A stretch of 64,000 nucleotides of DNA from DASQFI01 sp035633215 (GCA_035633215.1 DASQFI010000062.1:248001-312000), one strand, 5' to 3'. Shown: positions 23,420 to 32,339, counted from the first letter of the stretch. Notes: generated by a model not told the origin, from the sequence alone. Made by a program: numbers and translations.

Positions 23420-24598
23420 CTACTGTCTGCTGATCGCCGCGGAAATCGCGGCGCGGTTGGCGGCCTGGCCGAGCGCGCGGCTCATCGCCGGCTGAGCAAG
23501 CGCCTCCTGCATCGCCGGCTGCGCCAGCGCTTCGAGCATCGCGGGCTGCGCAAGGGCCTCCATCGCCGCCTGGTTCGCGAAGAGCCCGTGCAGTGCCGGC
23601 TGCGCCATCGCTTCCTCCATCGCGGGCTGGGCGAATGCCGCCATGGCGGCCGAGTTCGCAAACAGCACGCGGACGGCTGGCTGTCCGAGCGCCTCCAGCA
23701 TCGCCGGCTGGGCGAGCGCCTCCATCACGGCCGGCTGCGCCAGCGCGTTGCGGAACGCCGGCTCGGCCATGAAGCTGCGGAGAGCGGGGTGCGCCAACAC
23801 TTCCGTGGCGTTCGCGGCCGCCAGCGATTTCTGAACGGCGGGCTGTGCAAGCGCGTTGCGAACCGCCGGCTGGGCGAGCTGCTCTCGGAATGCAGCCTGG
23901 CCGAGGGCCTCCTGGACGGCTGCCTGACTCAGCGCCTCCTGCACGGCTGCCTGGCTCAGGGCCTCCTGCACGGCTGGCTGGTTGAGCGCATTGCGGACGG
24001 CGGCTTGGCTGAGCGCATTGCGGACGGCCGGCTGGTTCAGTGCTTCCTGCACGGCTGGCTGCGCCAGCGCCTGAGCGAGCGCCTCGTTCGAGAACAGGGC
24101 CATCAGCGCCATGCGCGCGGGCTTGTCCTTGAGCAGGCGATCGAAGGTGTCGCTCTGAATGAACCGCTGTACGTCAGTATCCGGCACGCTCACGTCCTTC
24201 ATACTGAGCGTCGCGCCCTGGTACCGCTGCGCCTGGCCGATGCTGCCCTCCGTGCCGGAATTGCCCAGGGGCGGGTACCCGAATACGAAAAAGGAGACGA
24301 TGGCCATTGCCGCCAGGCCGGTCACTCCCCACAGAATCTTCGTTCTCACGATGACGCCTCCCTGGACAGCCGCAGGCCGCCCGTCGTTCGTTTGGACTAA
24401 ACCTACACCCTGACGGGACAGAAAGTTGGTGATGCGCCTGGCCCGGAGGGTCCGGCGCCACCGGCGCCACGCTGGAAGGCCGGCTTCGACCGCCTCGACC
24501 TCTCGCATGACGGCCTCCGCAAGGGCAGCGGGCGGCTCCGGATGGCTCACCTTCCCGAGTGTGCGTTCCACGATGTCTTCCGGTTCCTGGCGGTTCAC
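23420..24598 (-). CDS. Membrane-anchored protein with about 24 nonapeptide repeats, downstream of an ECF sigma gene
   Basis: 392 residues from GTG at 24598, which has GGAG 6 nt upstream. Residues 1-80 are charged (EDIVERTLGKVSHPEPPAAL), a membrane segment spans about 88-108, a linker follows, and residues 170-392 are about 24 copies of a nine-residue repeat with consensus (A/N/S)QPA(V/M)xEAL, which should form a regular helical array outside the membrane. The position after the sigma gene is that of an anti-sigma factor, but no known anti-sigma domain or zinc motif is visible. A second GTG at 24349 with GGAGG 7 nt upstream could give a shorter product starting at the membrane segment. I do not recognise the repeat family. 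Confidence 0.75.
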   Translation of the reverse strand: MNRQEPEDIVERTLGKVSHPEPPAALAEAVMREVEAVEAGLPAWRRWRRTLRARRITNFLSRQGVGLVQTNDGRPAAVQGGVIVRTKILWGVTGLAAMAIVSFFVFGYPPLGNSGTEGSIGQAQRYQGATLSMKDVSVPDTDVQRFIQSDTFDRLLKDKPARMALMALFSNEALAQALAQPAVQEALNQPAVRNALSQAAVRNALNQPAVQEALSQAAVQEALSQAAVQEALGQAAFREQLAQPAVRNALAQPAVQKSLAAANATEVLAHPALRSFMAEPAFRNALAQPAVMEALAQPAMLEALGQPAVRVLFANSAAMAAFAQPAMEEAMAQPALHGLFANQAAMEALAQPAMLEALAQPAMQEALAQPAMSRALGQAANRAAISAAISRQ

Positions 24599-24710
24599 GC
24601 GAGGCTCCTTATTTACCGGGGGACTTCGTCCCGCCGGACCCCCTTGCGCGGTCGCTCGCGGGGCCCCTCGAGCCCCGCGCCGCTGCCGCGGGCCGCGCCC
24701 GTGGCGCGGC

Positions 24711-25250
24711 TCACGCAAGGCTCCCTTTGGCTGAAAGAATCTGCGCCAGCCGCTGGCGCGCTGAAAACAGGCGCGATTTGACGGTTTTCTCCGGGATTCC
24801 GATCGTCTCGCCAATCTCTTCGTACGACAATTCGCCGAAATAGCGCAGAACGACGACCTCGCGGTACTCCTTGGTCAACGCCATCAGGGCCTCCTGCACC
24901 CGCTCACCAATCTGCTTGCGCTCCACCGGATCGTCCAGCTCGCCGGCCTCGAAGGTGTCCTCGAGCGGGTCGTGCGGCCGGCGCACACGCAGGAAGTTCA
25001 GGCTTTCGTTCACGGCAATCCTGTAAATCCAGCTGAAGAACCGACGTCCCGGGTCGTACGTCTCGAGCCGTTCGTACGCCCGGATGAACGCGTTCTGCGT
25101 CACATCCTGCGCATCTTCCGCGTTGCCTGTCAGCCGGATGGCGACGGTGTAGAGCACGCGCTGATATCGCCGGACCAGGGTTTCGAACGCGGCGGCGTCA
25201 CCCTGCAAACACCGGGCTACCCAGACGGCGTCGTCGTTCGGTCCTGCCAT
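24711..25250 (-). CDS. ECF-type RNA polymerase sigma factor
   Basis: A 179-residue sigma-70 family extracytoplasmic-function sigma factor. Region 2 is visible at about 15-85 (FETLVRRYQRVLYTVAIRLT, DVTQNAFIRAYERL, FFSWIYRIAVN) and region 4 at about 115-172 with the helix-turn-helix SYEEIGETIGIPEKTVKSRL. It directs RNA polymerase to a specific promoter set. ATG 25250 is chosen because conserved sequence begins soon after; no strong ribosome site is present. The nonapeptide-repeat gene follows 112 nt downstream and is a candidate regulator. A partner-switching module is transcribed divergently beyond a family C repeat. Confidence 0.93.
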   Translation of the reverse strand: MAGPNDDAVWVARCLQGDAAAFETLVRRYQRVLYTVAIRLTGNAEDAQDVTQNAFIRAYERLETYDPGRRFFSWIYRIAVNESLNFLRVRRPHDPLEDTFEAGELDDPVERKQIGERVQEALMALTKEYREVVVLRYFGELSYEEIGETIGIPEKTVKSRLFSARQRLAQILSAKGSLA

Positions 25251-25292
25251 GGAATACAAGGAGAGCCGGGCAAAAGTTGGTGCGATTCTGAA

Positions 25293-25391
25293 GGGGTCAG
25301 GTCTTGAATTGCAAGATTTTGCCGCTGGTGACAATCCTGCATTACAAACTTTGTCTGGGTGTTCCAATGTGACAATTCAAGACCTGACCCC
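25293..25391 (+). repeat. Family C inverted repeat (GGGGTCAGGTCTTG), copy 1
   Basis: GGGGTCAGGTCTTGAATTG (25293-25311) and CAATTCAAGACCTGACCCC (25373-25391) are perfect 19-bp complements around a 61-nt AT-richer loop. The right arm ends one base before the ATG at 25393. Repeats with this GGGGTCAGGTCTTG end are known from several bacterial genomes near REP-associated Y1 transposases (general recollection, not checked). A second copy is at 39588-39690. Confidence 0.85.
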
Positions 25392-25392
25392 C

Positions 25393-25791
25393 ATGACCCT
25401 GGCCGTGCACGGGACCCTGGCGGGCGTGCGGGAGGCGGTTGAAACCCTCCAGGCGTGGAGCGGGCAAGAGGGGCTCTCGGACGAGACCCGCCGCAGGCTG
25501 CTCACGACGCTCGATGAGGTCCTTTCCAACGTCGTGCGGCACGGCTTTCGGGATCGAGCCGGTCTCATCGACCTGATGGTCTCGCGTGAAGGCGAGATCG
25601 TCAGGGCCGAGGTCGCCGACGATGCCGGGCCGTTCAATCCGCTGCTCGCGCCCGCGCCGGACACGTCCGGGCCGCTCGAGGCGCGGAAGCCGGGCGGTTT
25701 GGGAATTGCCCTCGTGCGGGCTTTGACCGACGACGTGCGCTACGAGCGCCGGGGCGATCGCAATCGACTGACGTTGACGTGGCGTATTTGA
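25393..25791 (+). CDS. Anti-sigma regulatory factor-like histidine-kinase-fold ATPase (RsbW type)
   Basis: A 132-residue GHKL ATPase. The N box is LLTTLDEVLSNVVRHGF (E and N for Mg-ATP binding), followed by the G1 box VADDAGPFNP and the G2 region PGGLGIALVRALTDDVRYERR. Kinases of this type bind a sigma factor or other target and phosphorylate a STAS partner; the STAS gene follows after 1 nt. ATG 25393 is immediately adjacent to the family C repeat, so there is no ribosome site; the same frame is open upstream through the repeat to 25249, so an upstream start is possible. Target unknown; the nearby ECF sigma factor is not a typical RsbW client. Confidence 0.88.
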   Translation: MTLAVHGTLAGVREAVETLQAWSGQEGLSDETRRRLLTTLDEVLSNVVRHGFRDRAGLIDLMVSREGEIVRAEVADDAGPFNPLLAPAPDTSGPLEARKPGGLGIALVRALTDDVRYERRGDRNRLTLTWRI

Positions 25792-25792
25792 C

Positions 25793-26134
25793 ATGCACAT
25801 TTCCCAAGAGCAGCAACAGGATGTGATCGTGGTGGCGCCCAGGGGCCGGATCGACAGCACGACGTCAGCCGCGCTCGAATCGCACCTCTCACAGGTCGCC
25901 AAGGCCGGCGTGCCGCGCCTGGTCGTCGATTTCTCGGAGGTGGACTACATCAGCAGCGCCGGACTGCGCGTGATGCTGACGCTGGCCAAACGCGTGCGGG
26001 ACGCGCGCGGCGCGCTGGCGCTCTGCTCCCTCGGCGATAGCGTCCGCCAGGTGTTCGAGCTCGCGGGCTTCCTCCCGCTGTTTTCAATCGAGGGCACGCG
26101 CGACGCGGCCGTGCGCATGGTGGCAGCCAGATGA
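25793..26134 (+). CDS. STAS-domain anti-anti-sigma factor
   Basis: A 113-residue STAS protein of the SpoIIAA/RsbV type. Core sequence GRIDSTTSAALESHL, VVDFSEVDYISSAGLRVML and a C-terminal VRQVFELAGF helix are typical; the phosphorylatable serine is S54 or S55. Unphosphorylated, such proteins bind the RsbW-type kinase and release its client. It sits between the kinase (1-nt gap) and the PP2C phosphatase (4-nt overlap), giving a complete partner-switching cassette in one operon. Confidence 0.95.
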   Translation: MHISQEQQQDVIVVAPRGRIDSTTSAALESHLSQVAKAGVPRLVVDFSEVDYISSAGLRVMLTLAKRVRDARGALALCSLGDSVRQVFELAGFLPLFSIEGTRDAAVRMVAAR

Positions 26135-27696
26135 GCGAGCGCGTCCGCGTCGAGCCGCCGCAAGGCCCGCCGTTCGACTGCGAGCTCCAGGCGCCCGAGG
26201 TGATCATCGGCCGCGCGACGACGGCGGGGGTCGTGGTGCCCGATTCGAGCATGTCGCGCCACCACGCGCGGCTGTTCCAGCGGGATGGACGATGGTGGGC
26301 CGAGGATCTCGGGACAACGAATGGCACGACGCTGAACGACCGGCCGCTGGTCGAGGCGACGGCGCTCGACCACGGCGATCGACTGCGGCTCGGCGCGACC
26401 GTGATCCGTTTCGATCCGGACGCGGGCGGCGCCACGACCGATCCGGGGACGCTCAATCGGCAGGCGGCGCGGCTCAGGACGCTCAACGAGATTCACCGGG
26501 CGCTGGCGACGCCGATCTCGCTCAGCGAGCTGCTCGATCTGATTCTCGAGCGCTGCTTCGAGGTGCTGCGGCCCGAGGAAGGCGTCATCCTGCTCAAGGA
26601 CACCTCGGGGCAGTTCCTGCCTGCGGCGACGCGACGGTTGCCTGGAAAAACGGGCGAGGTCGTCGTCTCGCGCAGCCTCGTCGAGGAGGTCGCCGGCAAA
26701 GGCAAGCCGGCGCTCGTACTGGACGCCGCGCTCGACGACCGGTTCGCCAGCTCGAAGTCGCTCATCATGTCGGGCGTGCGGAGCGTCGTCGCGGCGCCGC
26801 TGTCGGACGCGGACGGATCGATCGGCATGATCGCGCTCTCGTCGAGCGTCAACGTCAAACAGTTTGCCGATCAGGATCTCGAGATGCTCGTCTCGCTGGC
26901 GTCGGCGGCCGCGCTGCGGGTGCGCAACGTCGCGCTGGCCGAGGAAGCCGCGGCCAGGAAGGTCCTCGACCGCGAGCTGTCGCTCGCCCATGACATCCAG
27001 ATGGCGATGCTGCCGCGGCAGCAGCTCGAGCGGCCGGAGATCGATCTGGCGGCGCGGCTCACGCCCGCGCGATCCGTCGGGGGCGATCTCTATGACTTTG
27101 CGGTCGACGGGGATCGGCTCTGGTTCATCATCGCGGACGTGTCCGGGAAGGGCGTCGCGGCGGCGCTCTACATGGCGGTGGCGAAAACGCTGTTTCGCGC
27201 GAGCGTGCGGCCGGACCTCGGGCCCGCCGACGTCCTGTCGCGCATGAACCGCGAGCTCTGCCGCGACAACGATCAGATCGTGTTCGTCACGGCGGCGGTC
27301 GGTCACCTCTCGCTCACGACTGGTGAGGTCGCGCTCGGCGATGCCGGGCACAATCCGGTGCTCATTGTCGGCCCGGACGGCCGCTCACGCACTCCGAAGG
27401 TCCCGAAGTGCATGGCCCTCGGCGTCGTCGCGGACACGCCTTACACCGACGGCCATTTCATGCTCGCGGCGGGGGAGGCGCTCGTCCTCTACACCGACGG
27501 CGCGACGGATGCGAGGGACCGCGGGGGCGACATGTTCGATCTCGATCGGCTCACGAACGTGATCGAGCGCTGCGGCGGGAAGTCGGCGGAGGAGATCGTC
27601 GCCGGCATCAGCGACGCGGTCGGCACCTTCGCCGCCGGCGCGCCGCCGGAGGACGATCTCACGCTGCTCGTCATCCGGTTCCTCGGCCGGCGCTGA
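26131..27696 (+). CDS. FHA-GAF-PP2C (SpoIIE-type) serine phosphatase
   Basis: A 521-residue regulatory phosphatase. Residues about 5-105 are an FHA phosphothreonine-binding domain (IIGRATTAG, SMSRHHARL, GTTNGTTL). Residues about 125-285 are a GAF sensor domain. Residues about 305-520 are the SpoIIE/PP2C catalytic domain, with metal-binding aspartates in VGGDLYDF, IADVSGKGVAAAL, LYTDGATDARD and PEDDLTLLV. It should dephosphorylate the STAS protein, completing the switch. The FHA domain suggests input from a serine/threonine kinase encoded elsewhere; the GAF ligand is unknown. ATGA overlap with the STAS gene shows co-translation. Confidence 0.95.
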   Translation: MSERVRVEPPQGPPFDCELQAPEVIIGRATTAGVVVPDSSMSRHHARLFQRDGRWWAEDLGTTNGTTLNDRPLVEATALDHGDRLRLGATVIRFDPDAGGATTDPGTLNRQAARLRTLNEIHRALATPISLSELLDLILERCFEVLRPEEGVILLKDTSGQFLPAATRRLPGKTGEVVVSRSLVEEVAGKGKPALVLDAALDDRFASSKSLIMSGVRSVVAAPLSDADGSIGMIALSSSVNVKQFADQDLEMLVSLASAAALRVRNVALAEEAAARKVLDRELSLAHDIQMAMLPRQQLERPEIDLAARLTPARSVGGDLYDFAVDGDRLWFIIADVSGKGVAAALYMAVAKTLFRASVRPDLGPADVLSRMNRELCRDNDQIVFVTAAVGHLSLTTGEVALGDAGHNPVLIVGPDGRSRTPKVPKCMALGVVADTPYTDGHFMLAAGEALVLYTDGATDARDRGGDMFDLDRLTNVIERCGGKSAEEIVAGISDAVGTFAAGAPPEDDLTLLVIRFLGRR

Positions 27697-27781
27697 TCAG
27701 CGCAGGAGAGGAAGTCGAAGCGCACGAAGCTCGCCAAGAACGCTGGCTATTCGTCTCTCGATCCTCGTCGCCACCCAGAGC

Positions 27782-28024
27782 ATGAACCATGAAGCGCATG
27801 AAGGGCATGAAGAAGAACCAGCCAAGTTCTTGAGGCCGCTGTGGACACCCGCTGACCTGGCTGCCCGGCTTCGCCGGGCGCGATCTGTGGGAGACGACGA
27901 CCGACAAGACCGTTCAGAAGCTCTCGTGGTCTTGTCGGTCGCTGTCTCCCACAGATCGCTTGGCCGCCGGAGGCGGCCGCCAGGTCAGCGCCCTCTCCAT
28001 GTCCTTCATGTCCTTCATGGTCCA
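27782..28024 (+). repeat. Nested palindromes filling the gap before the topoisomerase B gene
   Basis: The 405-nt gap 27697-28101 has no gene. Outer arms of ATGAAGG-type repeats (27782-27815, and TCCTTCATG units at 28000-28022) surround a second pair CGCTGACCTGG (27850) and CCAGGTCAGCG (27980), each followed inward by a small hairpin (GCCCGGCTTCGCCGGGC; GGCCGCCGGAGGCGGCC), and a central 32-bp inverted repeat 27880-27911 / 27928-27959 starting GCGATCTGTGGGAGAC. At least three elements appear nested in one another. Confidence 0.75.
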
Positions 28025-28101
28025 CGCTCTTGGCAAGCGCTTTTGGCAAGCAGTCGTCCTTCCGACAAGCAGTCGACACCTGTACTATCCTCAGACGCCG
28101 A

Positions 28102-30024
28102 ATGTCCACGTACACCGCCAAAGACATCACCGTTCTCGAAGGCCTGGAACCCGTCCGCCGGCGTCCCGGCATGTACATCGGCGGCGTCGGATCGCCCGGC
28201 CTGCACCACCTGGTCTGGGAGATTCTCGACAACTCCGTCGATGAGGCGATGAACGGCTATGCGTCCAGCATCATCGTCGCCCTGCACAAAGACGCGTCGT
28301 CGGTGACGATTCAGGATGACGGGCGCGGCATTCCGGTGGACAAGCACCCGAAGACAAAGACGAGCGCGCTCGAGGTTATTTTCACGAAGCTCCACGCGGG
28401 CGGCAAGTTCGAGGGGCAGAACTACAAGACGGCGGGCGGTCTGCACGGCGTGGGTGCGTCGGTCGTGAACGCGCTGTCACGCGAGCTCGTTGCGACCGTG
28501 CGCCGCGACGGATCCACGTGGGAGCAGAAGTACAAACAGGGCGATCCGGTCGGCGGCGTGAAGAAGCTGGGCCCAGCGCGCGGCACCGGCACGACCATCT
28601 TCTTTCGGCCGGATCCGACCATCTTTCCGAAGACGCAGTTCGACGGGTCGATCATCCGCGAGCGCCTGGAGGTGTCGAGCTATCTCCACCGCGGGCTGAA
28701 GGTCGTCTTCGAGAACGAAGCCGCGCAGGGCGAGGAACCCAGGCGCGAGATCTTTCAGCACGACGAGGGGATCGCCGAGTACCTGAAGCAGATCCTGACC
28801 GAGCGGAAGGCCAAGCCCGTACATGACGCGGCGTTCGCGGTCACGCGCGAGCACGACGAGACGGGGTTGAAGCTCGACCTCGTCATGCAGTGGACCGAAG
28901 CGACCGACGAGCACCTGCGCAGCTACGTCAACGGCATTCCGACGGGATCGGGCGGCACGCACGAGAACGGCTTGCGCGGCGGGCTCGGCAAGGCGATCCG
29001 CAACTTCATCGACACGCACAATCTCTCGCCAAAGGGCGTGACGCTGACCGCCGAGGACATTCGCGAAGGCATGCACGGCGTGTTGAGCGTGTTCCTGAAA
29101 GAGCCGCAGTTCCAGGGACAGACCAAGGACCGCTTGAACAACCCCGAGGTCACGGCGATCGTCGACTCGATGGTGCGGCCGGCGCTCGAGCACTGGCTCA
29201 ATCACAACAAGACGATTGCCGAGTCGATCGTCGCGCGGATCATCCTGGCGGCGCGCGCGCGTGAAGCCAGCCGCGCCGCGCAGGCCGAAGTCACGCGCAA
29301 GAGCGCCACGTCGTCGCGGCTGACCCTGCCCGGCAAGCTCAGCGACTGCACGTCACCCGGGCGCGAGGAGAGCGAGATCTTCATCGTCGAGGGCGACTCG
29401 GCCGGCGGGTCCGCCAAGCAGGGCCGCGATCGCGCGCGCCAGGCGATCCTGCCGCTCCGAGGGAAGGTCCTGAACGCCGAGAGCGCGTCGATCGCCAAGG
29501 TCCTCGAAAACAAGGAACTGGCCGATCTCGTGACCGCGCTCGGCTGCGGCATCGGCAAAGGGTTCGAGATCTCGAGATTGCGGTACGGGCGCGTCATCAT
29601 CCTGGCCGACGCCGATTCTGACGGCCATCACATCGCGACGCTCCTGCTCACCTTTATTTATCGCCACATCCCGCAGCTCATCCGGGAAGGCAAGATCTAT
29701 CTCGCACAGCCGCCGCTGTACCGGATCGACGTCGGGAAGGAAACCCACTGGGCGCTCGACGACGTCCACAAGAACGACATCATCAAGAGAATCGGCGGGC
29801 GAGGGAAGCCGGAGATTACGCGGTTCAAGGGCCTCGGCGAGATGATGCCGAAGGTGTTGTGGGAGACGACGCTGAACCCGCGCACACGGCGGCTGTTGCG
29901 CGTCGAGATCTCGGATCAGATCGTGACCGATCGCGTCATCAACGAGCTGATGGGGAAGGATCCCTCCGCGCGGTTCAAGTTCATCATGGAGCGGGCGGAG
30001 GAGGCCGAAGAACTCGACGTCTGA
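28102..30024 (+). CDS. parE: Type II topoisomerase B subunit (ParE/GyrB)
   Basis: A 640-residue ATPase subunit. ATG 28102 gives MSTYTAKDITVLEGLEPVRR, matching the family start. The GHKL ATPase domain has RRPGMYIGG, EILDNSVDEAMNGY, DDGRGIPV and GGLHGVGASVVNALS; the transducer domain follows; the TOPRIM domain has IVEGDSAGGSAKQGRDR near residue 430 and ADADSDGHHI near 510. The length of 640 with no E. coli-type GyrB insertion fits either ParE or a standard GyrB. Together with the A subunit at 1-1470 on the same strand it may form a second type II topoisomerase; gyrB is the alternative name. No ribosome site stands out. Confidence 0.9.
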   Translation: MSTYTAKDITVLEGLEPVRRRPGMYIGGVGSPGLHHLVWEILDNSVDEAMNGYASSIIVALHKDASSVTIQDDGRGIPVDKHPKTKTSALEVIFTKLHAGGKFEGQNYKTAGGLHGVGASVVNALSRELVATVRRDGSTWEQKYKQGDPVGGVKKLGPARGTGTTIFFRPDPTIFPKTQFDGSIIRERLEVSSYLHRGLKVVFENEAAQGEEPRREIFQHDEGIAEYLKQILTERKAKPVHDAAFAVTREHDETGLKLDLVMQWTEATDEHLRSYVNGIPTGSGGTHENGLRGGLGKAIRNFIDTHNLSPKGVTLTAEDIREGMHGVLSVFLKEPQFQGQTKDRLNNPEVTAIVDSMVRPALEHWLNHNKTIAESIVARIILAARAREASRAAQAEVTRKSATSSRLTLPGKLSDCTSPGREESEIFIVEGDSAGGSAKQGRDRARQAILPLRGKVLNAESASIAKVLENKELADLVTALGCGIGKGFEISRLRYGRVIILADADSDGHHIATLLLTFIYRHIPQLIREGKIYLAQPPLYRIDVGKETHWALDDVHKNDIIKRIGGRGKPEITRFKGLGEMMPKVLWETTLNPRTRRLLRVEISDQIVTDRVINELMGKDPSARFKFIMERAEEAEELDV

Positions 30025-30158
30025 GGTCGCCCCCGCGCGGGTCCTGCCGCCCGACAGCCCCACCTCGTGCTCGCTTCGCTGTGCGCGAGGCGGCCCCCTC
30101 GGGCGCCACCCGCGCGGCTACCCCCTGACAAGGCGATAGAATCCAGGAACTGCGGCGC

Positions 30159-32330
30159 ATGTCCTGGTCTCTCTCGATCAATCGACTCTCTGCGAGAGTG
30201 CTTGCGCTCATCGGTCTGGCCGGTGCGGTCGGGGCGGCGACGTCATCGCCCCAGGCACCCGAGCTCTGGCGTCACGTCGAGATCATTCGCACAGCCCACG
30301 GTGTCCCCCATGTCCGCGCCGAAAACCTGCGCGCGGGCGGCTACGGGCTCGCCTGGGTGATGTCGGAGGACTACGGACCGCGGACGGGCATGCGGCTCGT
30401 CGGCGCACGAGGCGAGCTGTCGCGCTTCGAGGGGCGGCCGCGGGTCGATGCGGACTTCACGAACCTCCGAGCGCGGGCGCGCGTAATCGCGACCTACCAT
30501 CTACTGGATCCTGAAACACGCGACCTCTACGACGGATTCGCGGCCGGCATCAATCGGTACGTGCAACTGAATCCCAAGGAATTTCCCGACGGCATGCCCG
30601 CCGACTTCTCCGGGTACGACGTCGCGACGCTCGACGTCGGCGACGGACCGCCCTCCGCCAAGGTCCGGCGATTTCTTGCCGCGGTGAACGCGGGCACGCC
30701 GCCGGCTCGCGCGGTCACGGTCGCGACTGAGACTGAGGACGCTGACGAGGATCGAACGCCGGAGGACGGATCGAACGCGTGGGCGCTCGCGCCAAATCGG
30801 ACGAAGTCAGGGCGCGCGATCCTGCTGCGCAATCCCCATCTCGCCTGGACCGCGGGCTACTACGAGGCGCATCTCACCGTCCCCGGCGTGGTCGATTTCT
30901 ACGGCGACTTTCGCATTGGCGGTCCGCTCATTGTCATCGGCGGCTTCAACTGGCATCTCGGCTGGGCGACGACGAACAGCAACAGCGGAGATTTGAGCGA
31001 GATCTACGCGCTCGAGCTCGATCCGAAACGGCCCGATCACTACAGGCTCGACGGCGCGACGCTTCCGCTCGGCCGCGAGCAGTACACCGTGACCGTGAAA
31101 GAGGGCGAGGGCTTCATTCCGGACATGCGTGAATTCTGGACGACGCCGATTGGCCCGGTCGTGCACCGGACCGCCGACCGGGTCTTCATCGTCCGGACCG
31201 CCGGCGACGGCGAATTTCGGGCAGGCGAGCAGTTCCTGAGGATGATGCGCGCGCGATCGCTCGCCGAGTGGAAGGACGCCATGCGCATCCGCGCGCTCGT
31301 GACGTCCAACTACACCTACGCCGATCGCGCCGGCAACATCCTCGCGCTCTGGAACACCTCGCTGCCGTGGCTGCCTCACCCCGTCGGCGGCGACGCCGCG
31401 ACGCCCGTGCGGGAGACGCGCGATTTGTGGACGCGGTACGTGCCGTTTGACACGTTGCCGCAGGTGCTCAATCCGCGCGGCGGCTACGTGCACAACGAGA
31501 ACGACTCGCCGCATTTCGCGAACGTGCGCGAGAAGGTCGACCTGGTCAACGCGTACCCGAACGTCGAGCCGCCGATGCTGCGGCTGCGCAGCCAGCACGC
31601 GATCGAGCTCATCGGAAACGGCAAGAAGGTAAGCCTCGAAGACGTCATCCGGCTGAAGCACAGCTACAGGATGCTGCTCGCCGATCGCGTGAAGGTCGAT
31701 CTCGTGGCGGCCGTCAGGGCGACCAGGCCCAGCGGCGACGTCGCCGACGCGATCGCGCTGCTTCAGCGCTGGAACAACACCGCCACGCCAGACAGCCGTG
31801 GCGCGATGCTGTTCGAGATCTGGTACCAGCGCTACTCGCAGGGCCAGCAACCGCCGGCCATCTTCACTCACGTGTGGAGTGAGGCCGATCCGCTGAAGAC
31901 CCCGCGCGGCCTCGCCGACCCGGCGCGGGCCGCCGAGGCATTCGCGTGGGCGGTCCAGGAAACCGCGCGGCGGCACGGTCAATGGGACGTTGCATGGGGC
32001 GAGGTGCACCGCGTTCGGCGGGGAAGCGTCGACGTGGCCGTCGGCGGATGCTCCGGCGCGCTGGGATGCTTCCGAGTGCTGAGCTACGGCCGCGATCCTG
32101 ACGGCAAGCTCGTCGCCAATTCCGGTGACGGCTGGGTGCTCGCCGTCGAGTTCAGCGACACCCCTCGCGCGTATTCAGTCCTCGCGTACGGACAGAGTCC
32201 GGATCCCGAATCGCCCTGGCACGCCGATCAGGCGGCGATGTTCGCGCGCGGCGAGATGAAGAAGGTGGCGTTCACCGCGCGCGAGGTCGACGCACAGGCG
32301 GTGACACGCTACCGGCCGGGAGAGAAGTAA
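30159..32330 (+). CDS. Penicillin acylase-family Ntn hydrolase
   Basis: A 723-residue secreted amidohydrolase precursor. Signal peptide residues 1-27. Family members are cleaved into alpha and beta chains; the expected beta-chain nucleophile is S205 in DGSNAWAL, followed by the typical SGRAILLRNPHLAW segment. The alpha-chain region has TAHGVPHVRAENL and the beta chain contains GWATTNSNSGDL and RMMRARSLAEWKDAM. Substrates in the family include beta-lactams, acyl-homoserine lactones and other N-acyl compounds; subfamily members in soil bacteria are often quorum-quenching acylases, but the substrate here cannot be decided. It stands alone between the topoisomerase gene and a REP-like palindrome. 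Confidence 0.9.
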   Translation: MSWSLSINRLSARVLALIGLAGAVGAATSSPQAPELWRHVEIIRTAHGVPHVRAENLRAGGYGLAWVMSEDYGPRTGMRLVGARGELSRFEGRPRVDADFTNLRARARVIATYHLLDPETRDLYDGFAAGINRYVQLNPKEFPDGMPADFSGYDVATLDVGDGPPSAKVRRFLAAVNAGTPPARAVTVATETEDADEDRTPEDGSNAWALAPNRTKSGRAILLRNPHLAWTAGYYEAHLTVPGVVDFYGDFRIGGPLIVIGGFNWHLGWATTNSNSGDLSEIYALELDPKRPDHYRLDGATLPLGREQYTVTVKEGEGFIPDMREFWTTPIGPVVHRTADRVFIVRTAGDGEFRAGEQFLRMMRARSLAEWKDAMRIRALVTSNYTYADRAGNILALWNTSLPWLPHPVGGDAATPVRETRDLWTRYVPFDTLPQVLNPRGGYVHNENDSPHFANVREKVDLVNAYPNVEPPMLRLRSQHAIELIGNGKKVSLEDVIRLKHSYRMLLADRVKVDLVAAVRATRPSGDVADAIALLQRWNNTATPDSRGAMLFEIWYQRYSQGQQPPAIFTHVWSEADPLKTPRGLADPARAAEAFAWAVQETARRHGQWDVAWGEVHRVRRGSVDVAVGGCSGALGCFRVLSYGRDPDGKLVANSGDGWVLAVEFSDTPRAYSVLAYGQSPDPESPWHADQAAMFARGEMKKVAFTAREVDAQAVTRYRPGEK

Positions 32331-32339
32331 ACGCCTGTC

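Noticed and set aside
24599..24814. Upstream extension of the nonapeptide-repeat gene
   Set aside because: The extra residues are R/G/P-rich, lie over the ECF gene end and a GC-rich hairpin stretch, and the GTG at 24598 has a proper ribosome site.
27880..27959. Transcription attenuator for parE
   Set aside because: The stem is strong but there is no leader peptide, no alternative pairing and no T-tract; it fits the repeat elements better.
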